Part shown: piece by piece, positions 1 through 10,637 of the stretch | Position numbering within the stretch: position 1 is the stretch's first letter | Layout of the letters: every line of letters starts with the position of its first letter | NCBI GenBank assembly: GCA_002633025.1 | Contig: NMRB01000036.1 | Location: 635,806 to 699,805, forward strand | Origin: Notospermus geniculatus | Lineage: Eukaryota > Nemertea > Pilidiophora > Heteronemertea > Lineidae | DNA length: 64,000 nt | Reading direction: 5' to 3' | Made by a program: the position numbers and the translations under genes | Notes under the pieces: generated by a model | The model's database searches: none | The model's input: only the letters and a program-made list of their open reading frames with translations | Told to the model about the DNA's origin: nothing

Positions 1-1963
1 CTGGAGTGACATGTACAGAATGTGAAAATGGTGTCGTTGCAAGAATCAAAGACGTCTCAGGTTCGAATCCCGCTAAGTTACAATGTATGTCATGTATATC
101 CTCGCTATAGATACATCAGTGTACACCTCAGAGGCTCTGAAAAAGCTTTGGGAGATATGGAGCAGAGAGTTGAGGAATTCAGTTTTAGCCATCCTGGCAT
201 GTCTGGTGACCTAACCAAGAATCAGATCGCACTGACATTTGGTGCGCGGGGTCGTTGTACAAGGGAACATACATGTACATGTATGTACAAAGTTTGTGGT
301 TGTGTCCCCAGCGATGCTGTCCTAACGGACGACGACGGGCACTGCGCCATCGTGCGGGCTGACCTCGTCCGAGCACACAAACAGGGCCACTGTTGGGGGG
401 GGGGGTAGCTCATCAAAAGCATTACCGGTACATTTGTAGCTTCATACTGCTTTATTTGAGACCTACGCAATAGGTTATGAATGCACACGTAATGCACACG
501 TACATGAACATTTAAATGAATGTGTACATGTACATGTACCCTTGCATGACTATCAAATCTGCAATCTCCGTATTCTTTATCTGTCCAATACCTTGAAACC
601 AAGGTAGAACATCCACGCAAACGTTGCATGTTGACTACTTCTTATTTCTTTATTACTGATGAGAACATCACACACCTGCGAGTCTTTCTTAACGTAGAGT
701 TTATGTTTTACATCGAAATAATTGATTTGCAAATTAATAGCCAGAGCAGCCTTTAATTAAAGGAGGAGACCGTCATTTTGCGCCACATAAGTGGCTTATT
801 ACTGTCGATTGGCATTGGGATGAGTTCTTCAAAGGGAAGAATAATATTCCTTTAGACTTTTCACCATTCGTAGGCGGACCATTGCACAGTTTGGATGATT
901 CTGTCACGATGAGATGATCGAACGTGCGTCTGTCGCGAACGGTTTCAGTTTCTAACTCTAGACGATAAGCTGCAAAATGAGGCACGAAATGGCGATTTCC
1001 CAGCGGAATTTTCCCAAGTAGACTTGTCGCATTTGTTCTATAAAATTGCCATAACAAATCGGGCTACTTAATTGAAGGATGAAATATTACCTAGAAATAT
1101 AGAATTTTTCAAGTCAGAGATCACTGACGACTGACTGAGGCCGGTTCTAGGACATGTAGTTTTCCCGAGCGAGTTGACATCAGTACGTGGGGAAACTCTG
1201 TTGAAACTGATGACGTAGTTCACAAAAAGGGAATCACCAGAGTCGGATTTCGAGTCGGGAGCGCATCTTCAACTCTCTGTAAATGTCGATCCTAATCCTT
1301 CGTTGAACAATAACCGGACTTAGATTCCAGGGGACTTTCATTCCTGTCACACAGTTACTTAACTTGAATGTCGAGGTACTTTAAGACAAGTCAATTGTTC
1401 ACTAATGAGTCCCTGTATATTTTAGTAATAAACGATTCTTTATCCACAGGCGTGATGCGGATCGGAAGTCCAAAGCACACTCTGCACTGGTGTAGCAAAT
1501 TGCCGAACCATCCGTGAAAGCAGTCGTCACATTTTCCGATGGATCATTAAATCATACTCATAGAATGTTTATACCTGAGGAACTACCCTTTGTGATTTAT
1601 CAATAAAAGTAATTTACGATTGATATTTTCTGATTACATCTTAAAAGGAGTAAAAAATAGATTACGGAATATAACTCTGAAAGAAGTGCAGATGTACTTG
1701 GGGGAAAAATCTGTTCATATCACGGGACAAAAATTATTCACTCCGGAGTTTTTTTGTTTTTGTGTGCAAGTGATGGATGCTTCATCTCCTTATTGCACGA
1801 AATATGAAACCGAGCGAGGATATCGTGGAAACTTAGATTAGTGTGGCTTGATTTTTTTTTCAAGTACGGTTAGCACTTGATCGTAAATCGATACCAATTT
1901 GGTGTTTGATGGATTTCGTTTCGAGACATTTACGTCACGGAACGGGTGTCCAGAATGTACGGA
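1..1963. other. Intergenic, no gene recognised
   Basis: No convincing exon was found. Around 60-72 there is a tRNA-type B box (GGTTCGAATCC), but the rest of a tRNA fold is missing, so it is at most a SINE relic. ACATGTA-type palindromes cluster at 270-290 and 520-540. The word ATCGCACTGACATTT near 225-240 recurs inside the large duplication (near 48990), hinting at an old shared repeat. The open frame on the minus strand at 773-1057 has no ATG start. Confidence 0.6.
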
Positions 1964-2105
1964 GAGCCCTGATAGCCTAGTGGTTATCACGTCAGCTTCT
2001 CAAGTGGTAGCTCCTGGATTCGAATCCAGGGTGGGCAATATGGGATTAATCAATCCCTGGCTCTTCAAATCCGTCGCATGGGACAGTAAGCCGTGGTGCC
2101 TAAAG
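1964..2105 (+). mobile_element. tRNA-derived SINE, 3' truncated
   Basis: The head reads like a tRNA: an A box region with TAGTGGTTATCACG and a B box GGATTCGAATCC, spaced as in a tRNA gene. The body that follows (CGTCGCATGGGACAGTAAGC) is shared with the SINEs at 17403 and 22873. The head resembles tRNA-Val. The distal part seen in the other copies is missing here. Confidence 0.8.
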
Positions 2106-2932
2106 CTAGGAATCCACCATTGATTTTCAAGCTGATTTTGCGTTGCGACTTGCTTTGCAGCTGGGTTGGGTTGCAATTGCAGACGTCAGATACGATCAAA
2201 GAAATGAGACATTGATTGGTGCTGTCCGCCCTCCTCCCAACTTGCCACCCCTGGCCCAATACACGGTAGTAGATTGGCGTCAATTCACTTCGCGTGCCTG
2301 TTTAGCTACATGTACCGCGACACCGCTGGGCCAGTTGGTGCCAGCAACTGATGAAAGAAAGACAGGTGTCTTTGGTAATGGCAGAACAGGTGCACCTCCC
2401 CGCTTTTCGTGTAATGCAACGACAGATATTAAGACGGAGCTGCAAAACTGGTCCACGTCCACCCATCTCATCCATTTTGCATAGTATTTGACAGGGGCCG
2501 CCTTTTCCCAAGTATGTAATAGAGGCGTTTTTAACGGCCATTACTTGTGATCAGTACTGTAAATCTCATGTGAAACACTCCCCATCTGGCTTCATCAACC
2601 CAAATCAATTCAATCATTGCCCAGCCTACTTCATCTCCTCGTAAAAACCGCTGGGAATACACCGACCAGTGTTTCTGGAAGGAAGGCTTGCCATTTAAAA
2701 AGGCAAGACGCGTTCCCAATATTTGGTTCGGCTTCCCTAATCTCGACTGAAGAATTCGTCGCCGTCGGATGATTATGCTCGCCGTTCGGCGATAATTAGG
2801 CGCTAATGGGGATATTCCGACAAATGTAGCGAAAGATGATGTGGCGTAGTTTAAAAAGGCAAGACCCCGTGCCAATTTTGGTTCAGCGCCGTTCAGTCTC
2901 ACCCAGAGGCATCGTCCACGACAAGCAGAAGA
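2106..2932. other. Intergenic, nothing recognised
   Basis: Open frames exist on both strands (for example 2143-2484 plus, 2531-2902 minus) but none has recognisable domains or paired splice sites. Two short near-repeats share the word AAAAAGGCAAGAC (around 2697 and 2851). Confidence 0.5.
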
Positions 2933-3024
2933 TTAAATCGTGTTTTGTTCTCTGGCAATGCGGTCCGAGTCGCCTCTCCGACTCCGGCCTAAACTGTTCT
3001 TAAAGGCCAATAGAATAAAACTAA
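2933..3024 (-). CDS. Candidate terminal exon, unknown protein
   Basis: Reading leftward, a long T-rich tract ends in TTTCGACAG at 3025-3033 and is followed by an open frame to a TAA at 2933-2935. The exon starts with two bases that complete a codon. This matches the phase left by the exon at 5396-5514, so the two could be spliced; the joined residues at the junction would be WSQ-V-SFILLAFKNS. The tail is basic and then acidic, ending REQNTI. No domain was recognised and no polyadenylation signal was found close by. The T-rich tract makes a chance acceptor easy to find, so the call is tentative. Confidence 0.25.
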
Positions 3025-3409
3025 CTGTCGAAAAATTTAAAAAAAACAAAAAAACAAACAAAACAAGATCAGGACATAAGAGGGCAATTAACATACATGT
3101 ACAGTAAAGATATATAAGAGTGGCACGGCTGGACAGAGAGAGGGCCACGATTAAGAAAGCTCCCAACAGCAACTTTTCCGTTTTTTCCGCAATCTCCTCC
3201 AGCTCACGACTGATGTCCCCACGACGCTATGTAATCACCAGAAGAAACAATCACGCAACCGTCCACGGGGCCCACTGATCATCAGTTTTCGTCACCTGTT
3301 GACAGACATCGTTTGTAACAGGCAACAAAGATAGCGATGTGATAGCGAAAACTAATCACCGCAGTGCCGGGTGTCAATTACGATGAGATTGACAATGGAA
3401 CTGTGTTTG

Positions 3410-3417
3410 TATAAAAG
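3410..3417 (+). promoter_or_regulatory. TATA box
   Basis: TATAAAAG lies 42 bases before the ATG at 3452, the right distance for a start site near 3440 and a very short leader. It supports the view that the signal-peptide frame that follows was once a real first exon. Confidence 0.45.
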
Positions 3418-3451
3418 CGAGGGTGGTGACATCGACTTATCGCGGAAGAAA

Positions 3452-3981
3452 ATGATTGCGTACTCTATCTTTTTCCTGGTCTGTCTCCCCTACTCCCATT
3501 CTACATGCATGACACATCTTACGGTAACGCGATCTAATTTACAGAAACTGATAGGACGTCAAGATGGGACATGTCACGGAATGGACCTTGGACTTTGCTG
3601 GATGCTCTCGAGGGAGGAGGGCTTGCCTTGTATCGGGAGCAGGACAACGCAAGAACCAGCGGCAGAATCAGTCACAGAAGAAGGACCACCTGCAACAGGG
3701 CCAAGTGAATTGTATTGTACCCCCAGTTATGGCACAGACCGCCACAGAAACAAATGCAGAAATGCCATCAAAATCAGGCATTTAAGTACCAACAGCAACA
3801 CCAGAAAAAACAGAACCAGTAGCAGCACCAGAGCCACAAATCGAACCAGTAGCAGCACAAGAGCCAGGAGCAGAACCATGTAGCAGCACAAGAACCAGGA
3901 ATAGAACCTGACAGAGATGAAGCAGCACCGGAGTCAGAACCAGAGGCCACTGCCGTAACTGAACTAGCGGAACCAGAATAA
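3452..3981 (+). pseudogene. Broken gene: secreted protein with EPA-rich tail
   Basis: The ATG at 3452 opens a hydrophobic signal-peptide-like start (MIAYSIFFLVCLPYSHS). The frame runs into TTQEPAAESVTEEGPPATGP by about 3710. The same Glu/Pro/Ala-rich style then continues in a second frame (VPTATPEKTEPVAAPEPQ, from 3786), directly after an in-frame TAA at 3783-3785, and in a third frame from 3880 (VAAQEPGIEPDRDEAAPESE) to a TAA at 3979. The last shift is one extra T in a repeated GAACCAGTAGCAGCAC unit. The final stop overlaps an AATAAA. What is seen: an EPA-rich repeat split over three frames. Inference: a degenerate gene, or sequencing errors in a real one. Introns could also explain part of it. 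No family was recognised. Confidence 0.4.
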
Positions 3982-4472
3982 ACCGCCTACGTGTAGCAAA
4001 GAGACGTTGTCGTTGTAGTACGAAGCAAGTCCACGGGTGACCATTCTGCACTATGCAGCGGGAGCTGGATTGAAGAGTTCATACGCCCACCCTACCAGCG
4101 AAAGAAGAAAGCCGGGTAATTACATGTATAAAGGAAAGGAGATTAGAGATCAGTCAAACCAAGAAGCTTAGAAGCTGTAACTGAACAAAAAAGACACTCA
4201 GTGCCTTACTATCGACACATTCTTTCCACTCTGGTGTTCCCTGTACAGTACATGTAGGTCAGCAAGTGAAGACCCTCCACCTCTCGAATGCCGTACTATT
4301 CAGTCAAACTGGGGACACCAAGTCGTAGGACGACAGCATCGGTTTGATACGGATTATTTCATCGAGTACCCCGTTTTGCCATCGATAATCACTTTCCATG
4401 GCGATTTTTGGACGTCACCCTTCGTTGTACGATTAGTCTATGACAAATAACTTTGGGGTGCCGCGCCAGTCT
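3982..4472. other. Intergenic, nothing recognised
   Basis: No exon, no tRNA-like unit and no clear inverted repeat was found between the broken gene and the target duplication of the next element. Confidence 0.5.
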
Positions 4473-4480
4473 TGACTGGT

Positions 4481-4856
4481 TAAACTCCCTACGCAGTTGT
4501 GAGTCGCGCCCCTTCGGTTTACTCGGCCTCCACAACTGCTTTACTTCGTGGAAGTCGCCGCGTTTGGTCAACAGATGGCGTCAGGGCCTGGCGCGAGTTT
4601 TACAGCCTATCAGCACGCTGCTTTCAGTACTCTTTGGCCCGTTGGCAACGGATGTTCTCGTGCTACCATGGCTACGAACCGCTCGGCCAGTGAAAAAGTG
4701 TCTCAGGCCAGCTTGGTTACCGGTTGCTCGGTGCTCTCATTGGTCGACTCTCTCAGCGCCATCTGTTGACCAAACGCGGCGAATTTTACGAAGTTAAGCA
4801 GTTGTGGAGAGCGGGTAAACCGAAGGGGGCGCGGTACACAACTGCGTAAGGAGTTT
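4481..4856. mobile_element. Long-TIR DNA element (376 bp), hAT-like
   Basis: The two ends are inverted repeats of about 97 bp each (4481-4578 and 4758-4856) with few mismatches; the inner edges read CAACAGATGGCG and CGCCATCTGTTG. The element is flanked by the direct repeat TGACTGGT (4473-4480 and 4857-4864). An 8-bp target duplication is typical of hAT transposons, though the ends (TAAACTCC...GGAGTTT) lack the usual CAGGG. The 180-bp middle carries no transposase. It is therefore non-autonomous. Confidence 0.75.
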
Positions 4857-4864
4857 TGACTGGT

Positions 4865-5395
4865 ACACTGATCATTTCTTTTCGTTGTCGTTCTGGGGGC
4901 GTATCCATTAATCCCCCATTTACCAAAAAGCCCGAACACTTAACCTTTTTTTCCAACACCCAACCGTCATTTCAAAATTTTCATCAGTTTCATGTGGTCT
5001 AGGTTTACGCAGAGAACGGTTTACGTTAGAGGAAAAGCACGAACAGCGAAAGTAATGGACGGTTGTGCCCGCGGACAGAGCGGTCTCTTTTTCATCGTGT
5101 GGTTAGTGAATGCTTTCATCACGCTTTTTTACCTCTCGACATTGCCTCGGCAAAGTGGTATGATAGGGTGCAGAGCCTATGGGTAACTTATCCCAGCTGA
5201 CCCAACGCCTGTACCGAAGCATTTTTATGACTTTAAGGGGTTGAAGTCGTTACGTAGCGCAATTGCTCAAAAACATATGGGTGAGCATTTGATCTAGAGA
5301 GAGTAAAATCATGGGGAACAATAATGGCCAAATTGTAGGCCCAATAGTCATGATCAAATTGTGACCAACGGTCGCTGGGATCAAAATTTCCTTAC
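4865..5395. other. Non-coding stretch, possible intron
   Basis: If the exons at 5396-5514 and 2933-3024 belong together, this is intron on the minus strand. Otherwise nothing was recognised in it. Confidence 0.4.
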
Positions 5396-5514
5396 CTTGA
5401 CTCCAACATTTCATCTTTAGTACGAAAACCGGAGAATTGCCCGCCGACGGATCATCGTGTCTCGGGACGAACTCGGAATCCTTGGCCGAGGTCTTCACTG
5501 TGTCCGCCGCGTCT
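5396..5514 (-). CDS. Candidate internal exon, unknown protein
   Basis: Both borders are close to consensus on the minus strand: acceptor CTCTTATTTTATAG before 5514 and donor TCAAG/GTAAGGAA after 5396. The 119-base exon is open in one frame and gives DAADTVKTSAKDSEFVPRHD followed by DPSAGNSPVFVLKMKCWSQ. It enters with one base left of a codon and leaves with one base, which is compatible with the exon at 2933-3024. The composition is hydrophilic, as in a cytosolic or linker region, and no domain was recognised. A frame of this length can be open by chance, so the splice sites carry the call. Confidence 0.4.
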
Positions 5515-5621
5515 CTATAAAATAAGAGGTTTATGATAAACATGAAAGCGACGGGCGGAAATCATCCAGCCGTATCATTTTCAGAGCGAGAGGTTTGACG
5601 GGATAAGACAATCTCTAACAC

Positions 5622-5705
5622 ATGATGAACAGGAATCGAACCCACATTCTTAGAGACAAGAGACGTCGGTATTTCGACCGCGCCGCTATCTGGCTACGGC
5701 GACCT
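5622..5705 (-). mobile_element. tRNA-like SINE head (second family)
   Basis: Reading leftward, an A-box-like TAGCGGCGCGGTCG is followed, at tRNA spacing, by a B box GGTTCGATTCC. The acceptor stem does not pair, so it is not a working tRNA. The same layout (GGCGCGGTGG or GGCGCAATAGG, then GGTTCGAT) recurs at 7702, 48368 and 55522, which argues for a dispersed SINE family different from the one at 1964. Confidence 0.55.
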
Positions 5706-6461
5706 GATCTTGACAGCAAGATTTTGTGAAAACTTTGGACTGTAAAACTGTTTTTTTTTGTTAAACTGTCATCAGCTATCTTCTAAACGCTCTGTCTGTA
5801 ATCCGTATAAAACTGTCTTCAGCAGGCTTACAGATGACACATCCTTTCCTGACAAATCCTTTAGAAAAATCGCCCAGTGTAAGTCAGAATTCACCACTAT
5901 TAAAGCACCTTCATAATCCTATTATGTCAAACTAAATGCTAGGGTACAATTATCGTTAAAAACTATATCGCTGACTTAATAAAAGCTGTTTTCATTCTGG
6001 CGATAAAGTGAGATCTGGTAAAACAATTTTTCCCTTATAATGAAAGGACAAAATGCTGCGCTAGTCAAGTGGGAGGCTCGACTCGGGGTGTGCACTTTGA
6101 AGTCGCTGTCCTTATCGATCGGAAAAGTGAGAAAGATTTAATTAGGTTGCTGGTTTCCTGTGTTCCCGGGCACCAGTAACGGTTTTCCAAAAACTAGCAA
6201 AGGCTACGTTGTTCGTGTGGTATTTTGTTCACACTTTCTCGCTTTGGTGAACAATTGTTCGTTTGCGTCTGGTTTTGAGCAGAAAGAGTACATTTAGGTG
6301 GGCGGTTCACAAGGAAAAGTTTGATAAGGTTATGTGCGCGATGTCACGGTCCTAGCTTCGAATGTAGCCACAAAAGTTTACGAAAAATTGGAAAATACGC
6401 ATCGTGCATCGATGGTTCAAAATAAAATTGGTAAAATGACGTCAAACATGTTGAAAGGCAG
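5706..6461. other. Intergenic, nothing recognised
   Basis: AT-rich sequence with no supported exon or repeat. Confidence 0.5.
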
Positions 6462-6600
6462 AGGTCACAATGATCATTCGCCGTATGGCCCCAAAGTGCT
6501 CCTGAAAGCGGATCACTGACTGGCTGGCTTGCTTCGCGTCAATTCTAACACAAACTAGTGACGCCTATCGGTCATCTTCTGAGAATCACGTACACCGAAG
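6462..6600 (-). repeat. Dispersed repeat with CCAAT-like and E2F-like core (copy 1)
   Basis: Reverse complement of the repeat at 41395-41512 and 43250-43385. The shared parts are AATGATCAT, AAGCGGATC, GTGACGCCTAT and GGTCATCTTCT. In this copy the TTGGCGCCAA palindrome and the ATTGG box of the other copies are altered, as expected of a decayed copy. No terminal inverted repeat was seen, so the type of element is unknown. Confidence 0.7.
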
Positions 6601-7207
6601 CAATTTGGAAGAGCGGGTAATATGAGAAGCGGATAGAAATTGCTTTGTGAGTTAAGCGCTATCTGAAAAAGTAAAAGTAGTGTTGGTTCCTAAAGCTTCG
6701 TATGTCAACTGCAACAGGGATACGAAAAATAAAGTACTTTCAGTGGAACAAGTGGCTGGTACACTGGGGAGTACACGTAAGTGGTTTCTTAGTCAGAAGT
6801 CGGCAGATGTTGACCTCAATCCCCGTGCTCTCCGCAAGTTTTAACGTTAGTTCTCAACTTGCCTTTCCATAAGAATGGCTATTTTCAGATATGCCGCCGA
6901 TCACTTTGAATAATAGCATATCTTAGTGTCCCAGAAAGGGATCAGAAAGGAGAAAATGATAACAAGATTTTTCTAGAGATCGATAGCATCCTGACCAGAA
7001 AATCGCCGGCAAATCTTCCCTAAAAAGATTGTCTTTGGAGAAGTATGCCAGAGCAATAAAATACAGATCGCATCAGGCCAAAGGCTTATTGCAATTTCTA
7101 ATGAAGTCGTCTAGTAATTGACTTATGCAAAGGGTAAAACCTTCCCTAATGGCATGCGTGGTCGTTCGTCTCAAGATATCATCTCAGTGTGGACTGCTGT
7201 CCTGCAG
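6601..7207. other. Intergenic, nothing recognised
   Basis: One GTAAGT word at about 6776 has no convincing exon in front of it. No repeat was recognised. Confidence 0.5.
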
Positions 7208-7508
7208 TGGTAAAATAAGTGTCGCCACTCTGCGGGGAGATGACCAACGACTTTGGGACGTCAGAACCTCTGATTTTGTAGGCGCGGCTCCTCAAATACG
7301 CACACCTCGCCTGATGTTCTGGCCGCTTAATAGAGATGCCATTACCCGTGGAGGGCAGATTGAGCAATATCGTGTATTTTTCATGAAAAACAGCCGCATT
7401 TTTTTATCCATCGCTTCCCTGACGCTACCTGAAGTAAAAACACTGGAACTTTCCACAAACTTACACCGCGAACAATATGACAAGTTGATTAGCTTTTATG
7501 ATGGATGA
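7208..7508 (+). CDS. Candidate terminal exon, unknown protein
   Basis: A good acceptor (GACTGCTGTCCTGCAG, ending 7207) is followed by an open frame of 99 codons to a TGA. The protein begins GKISVATLRGDDQRLWDVRT and ends EQYDKLISFYDG; it has mixed, globular-looking composition. The frame also extends leftward past the acceptor, so the border is not proven by a stop. No AATAAA follows closely and no family was recognised. It may be the end of a gene or a chance frame. Confidence 0.3.
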
Positions 7509-7701
7509 GTAGCGCACGAGTGGGGGATTTCTTACGGGGATAATCCTCATCAATCTTTAAATCAGCAATGGAAACGTCGTCAAATCAACAACAGTTCTAA
7601 TACAACTCCAAGGATGAAATTGGTTTTAGCAAGGATACGTCATTATGTGTTACCTGAAGTGTTCGACTTCTCGTACATGTAACTGCAGCGCGATGTTCCT
7701 A

Positions 7702-7780
7702 GCAGTCAGAGTGGCGCAATAGGGACATTAGCATCTGTTACCGGAGGGGCTCCGGGTTCGATACCCGGTCGGATCCATTC
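7702..7780 (+). mobile_element. tRNA-like SINE head (second family)
   Basis: GAGTGGCGCAATAGG (A-box region) and CCGGGTTCGATACCCGG are at tRNA spacing. The T arm is perfect (CCGGG/CCCGG), but the acceptor stem has no partner on the 5' side. Same family as the unit at 5622, in opposite orientation. Confidence 0.6.
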
Positions 7781-9994
7781 TTCATACAGAAGGCAATTCT
7801 CTTTGACAGCTCAGCTTTTCACCAGGCACTCCGGTTTCCTTCTGCTGTACACAACTTCACCCGCTCAGTGTATTAAACCAAGGATCATAACTGTACATCG
7901 TTTAGTACATGTAGGTCTGAAGATAATCGGTATTTTGCCGTGTAAGTCAGGTGTCCCAAAGGTACGGTATGCCATACTGTCGATGATAGATTAAGACGCA
8001 TAGCCGAGTAAAACATGTCGCTTATCGTGAAAAAAAACAGAAGGGAAAGCTAACGAATTCTGCTGACGTCAGCAAATCACCCGATGCCCGGCGGCCTAAT
8101 TTCCAACTCACTTAGATAAGGCTTTGCTTCCTCGTATTCTTACAATTTGCCAACCTACGCAGGGGTAAACCCGCCATTAATTCTGGACAGCAGAATCCTC
8201 AGGAGAAATGGGTGCTTAACTCGGCTGGGAGCTCGTCAGAAAGATACATACAAATGACTATTTGCCGCATCAATGTATTATGCAAGCAAATCGCGGTTAG
8301 AAACCTGAGATGGAAGCGATCAAGACAGAAGATCGCTTCTAATGTATGTATAAGAAGATTGCTAGCTTGATTTTGGCAGGTTTTTTTACATACTGAATGA
8401 AATTTAATTGTATTAGTTTGGCCATTACCATCAATGGCATTTGGTAATCTGAGACAGTCGTACGGAATGATAAACAACGTGATACTAGGTCCGGGTGGAC
8501 GGTCAAGACGTGGAGCGCGGAGCATGCTCAAAGCATGCTTGGAGAGTGACTTTAGATGGGTACCTCGGGTCATTTTACGTTTCGAACACCGCATTGACAA
8601 CATCTTTTGATTCTTTGGGGCGTTAGTCAAGATAGCTGACCCTAGTTTTGGAAAATCTCTGCAATGTGGCTATCAGTACCAAACGATAATGATAACTACA
8701 AGATAAACAATGCCAGACGTGTTAAGTACTCACGGCTGCTGAAGAAAAATTGTGTGTAGCCATCGATAATAATTTAGTGTTGACAACCTGTTCTCTACAG
8801 GCCAGACGGCATTATCTACCAGTCAATATCGTGAGATTAAACAACACTGATTGATTTTCTTTGTAACCTGAACAGTTCAAATGAGAACCATCCATCACGT
8901 TATTTTTCCTGCCCTTACTTGACCATGTTGGAAACAATCGGCCAACGAATTAGCGACGGGATTAGCGTAATCGCTATCGGGCTTGGGGAGCAGGCCGTCA
9001 GCAGGCAGATTTCAGTGAGATTATTAGCATCGTCTGCGAGTGTCCACCACCGAATCTCGACGGCCTTCAATACGTCAAACGATCGTTGCCTTCAAGATAG
9101 CGCAACCTTTGGCAATTTAATGCCTCATTCATGCTCCAACAGATACTGACGATCCTGCGGAAAATGCCGCAGTTCATTCTCCCGTTTACTTTGTTCTTGT
9201 TCTTCATCATACAATGGTAAATAGAATCTTTTGTCGCCGGACAGTTTTTCGTGTGGACATTCTTGTCTTCCACACTGGTGTTTCGCGCACCAATAGTACA
9301 TCCGACATAATTTTTAGAAGAGGCAACGATTAGAAAAAGAATCGCCCAACGGATACGCAGACATCCACAGAATAGAATGTCGGAGATTTTAATGATATCG
9401 ACGTAAGGAACACCCTGCTCTTTCGACGTTTGCTAAGAATAGTAAAATACTAAAGAATGTTTCTTAAAAACATCCAGTCGTTGATAGCGAAAGCCGCTAC
9501 CACTCATATTACACAAGAAGATCCCTATTTCCTTTCCAATCCTACTTCATAACCATTATGAACAAGAAATAAACTATTCTTCAAAGATAGTAAAAAGTAA
9601 ATGAAAATCGAAGTGTGGGTGTCGTTGCTCTCTAGCCCCCACAGTGTTTGCCGGCGAGGAAGATCTCTCCTTTGAACCACTATAGAACAAAGACCCGTGC
9701 TCTTATTCCCTATGATTTAAGATCCTAGTTAGTAGTTGACATGATGCTACAGCGACATAGTCATGTTTGTTGCCTCTGATTGCATACGATACCAAGTTGC
9801 AGCTACAAAAATGTGGTCAGAGCCTAGGGGCATTATAGTTGACAAGGCTTTCGAACGACTTATACATTGCTTTCGAGCATGATGCCTAAAGCTTTCTCTG
9901 AAAAGAACCAACCACTTGACTCGCGGATCTGCCGTATTAAGTACCAGAAGGATTGACGACTTTACCATCTTATTCAATAATAATGAAGAGTTCT
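7781..9994. other. Intergenic, mostly unrecognised
   Basis: Holds a perfect C-MARE (listed separately). On the minus strand a short ATG-led stretch, 8763 down to 8734, runs into a consensus donor (GCC/GTGAGTACT) and could be a first exon, but it encodes only ten residues and has no supported partner. The other frames here lack ATG starts or splice sites. Confidence 0.45.
8061..8074. promoter_or_regulatory. Perfect C-MARE / CRE palindrome
   Basis: TGCTGACGTCAGCA matches the 14-bp Maf recognition element of the CRE type exactly and contains the CREB site TGACGTCA. Large Maf, Maf-CNC and CREB/ATF proteins bind such sites in animals. No gene start was recognised next to it, so function is unproven. 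Confidence 0.45.
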
Positions 9995-10140
9995 CCCAAT
10001 CGCCCGGATAGACCTACGATGATATTTAAGTTACCATTTTCTATTAGTGAGTTTTCCCAACCGCCCGGCTAGAATGTCGTGTGAACAATAGGATTTTTAG
10101 CCGTACCAGTCGGCAGTGAAAGGCTAAATGTTTTGAAATG

Positions 10141-10207
10141 CCGGTACAGACGATAGAACTTTCTTTTACAACTTTCTCTTGAAAAAATCTTTTACCGTCT
10201 GTACCGG
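10141..10207. repeat. Short inverted-repeat element
   Basis: A perfect 12-bp inverted repeat, CCGGTACAGACG at 10141-10152 and its complement at 10196-10207, encloses an AT-rich 43-bp middle. Related T-rich text (CTTTTAAAAGAAA) recurs near 10905-10985. It is probably a small MITE. Confidence 0.4.
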
Positions 10208-10385
10208 GAACTTTTATAAAAGTTTCTTTAAATTTAAAAGATTTTTTTTGGTTTATAGAACATGTTCCATTTTTCTTTTAGGTTATTTTATAAATGAAAA
10301 TATAATCGTCTGAACCGCGGGGACAAATAAACTTTTAATATTAACCTATTCCCGTCCTGTGTTGCGAGCCGTCAATGAATTAACA

Positions 10386-10637
10386 GAGAGTTTTCGCAAA
10401 GACCCCGAAACGCCCGGCTCTCCTTTTGTTTGATGCTCTCTTCGTGGCATCGAACAATGGGTTTGGCGTTCGCGTTGGCATTTCGGGGCTTTGCGAAAAC
10501 TCCCTAAGATAGAGTTTTCGCAAAGCCCCCGAAACGCCAACGCAAACGTCTATCCTTTTGTTTGATGCTCTCTTCGTGGCATCGAACAATGGGTTTGGCG
10601 TTCGCGTTGGCGTTTCGGGGGCTTTGCGAAAACTCTC
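10386..10637. mobile_element. Two adjacent copies of a 120-bp MITE
   Basis: Copy A (10386-10504) and copy B (10512-10637) each begin GAGTTTTCGCAAAG and end CTTTGCGAAAACTC. The inner segment is shared almost word for word (TGATGCTCTCTTCGTGGCAT). Only a few bases (TAAGATA) separate the copies. The terminal repeats extend about 26 bp (through CCCCGAAACGC). The ends resemble those of the element at 39845 (GGTTTCGCAA). Three long frames across this region are by-products of the repeat. Confidence 0.85.
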
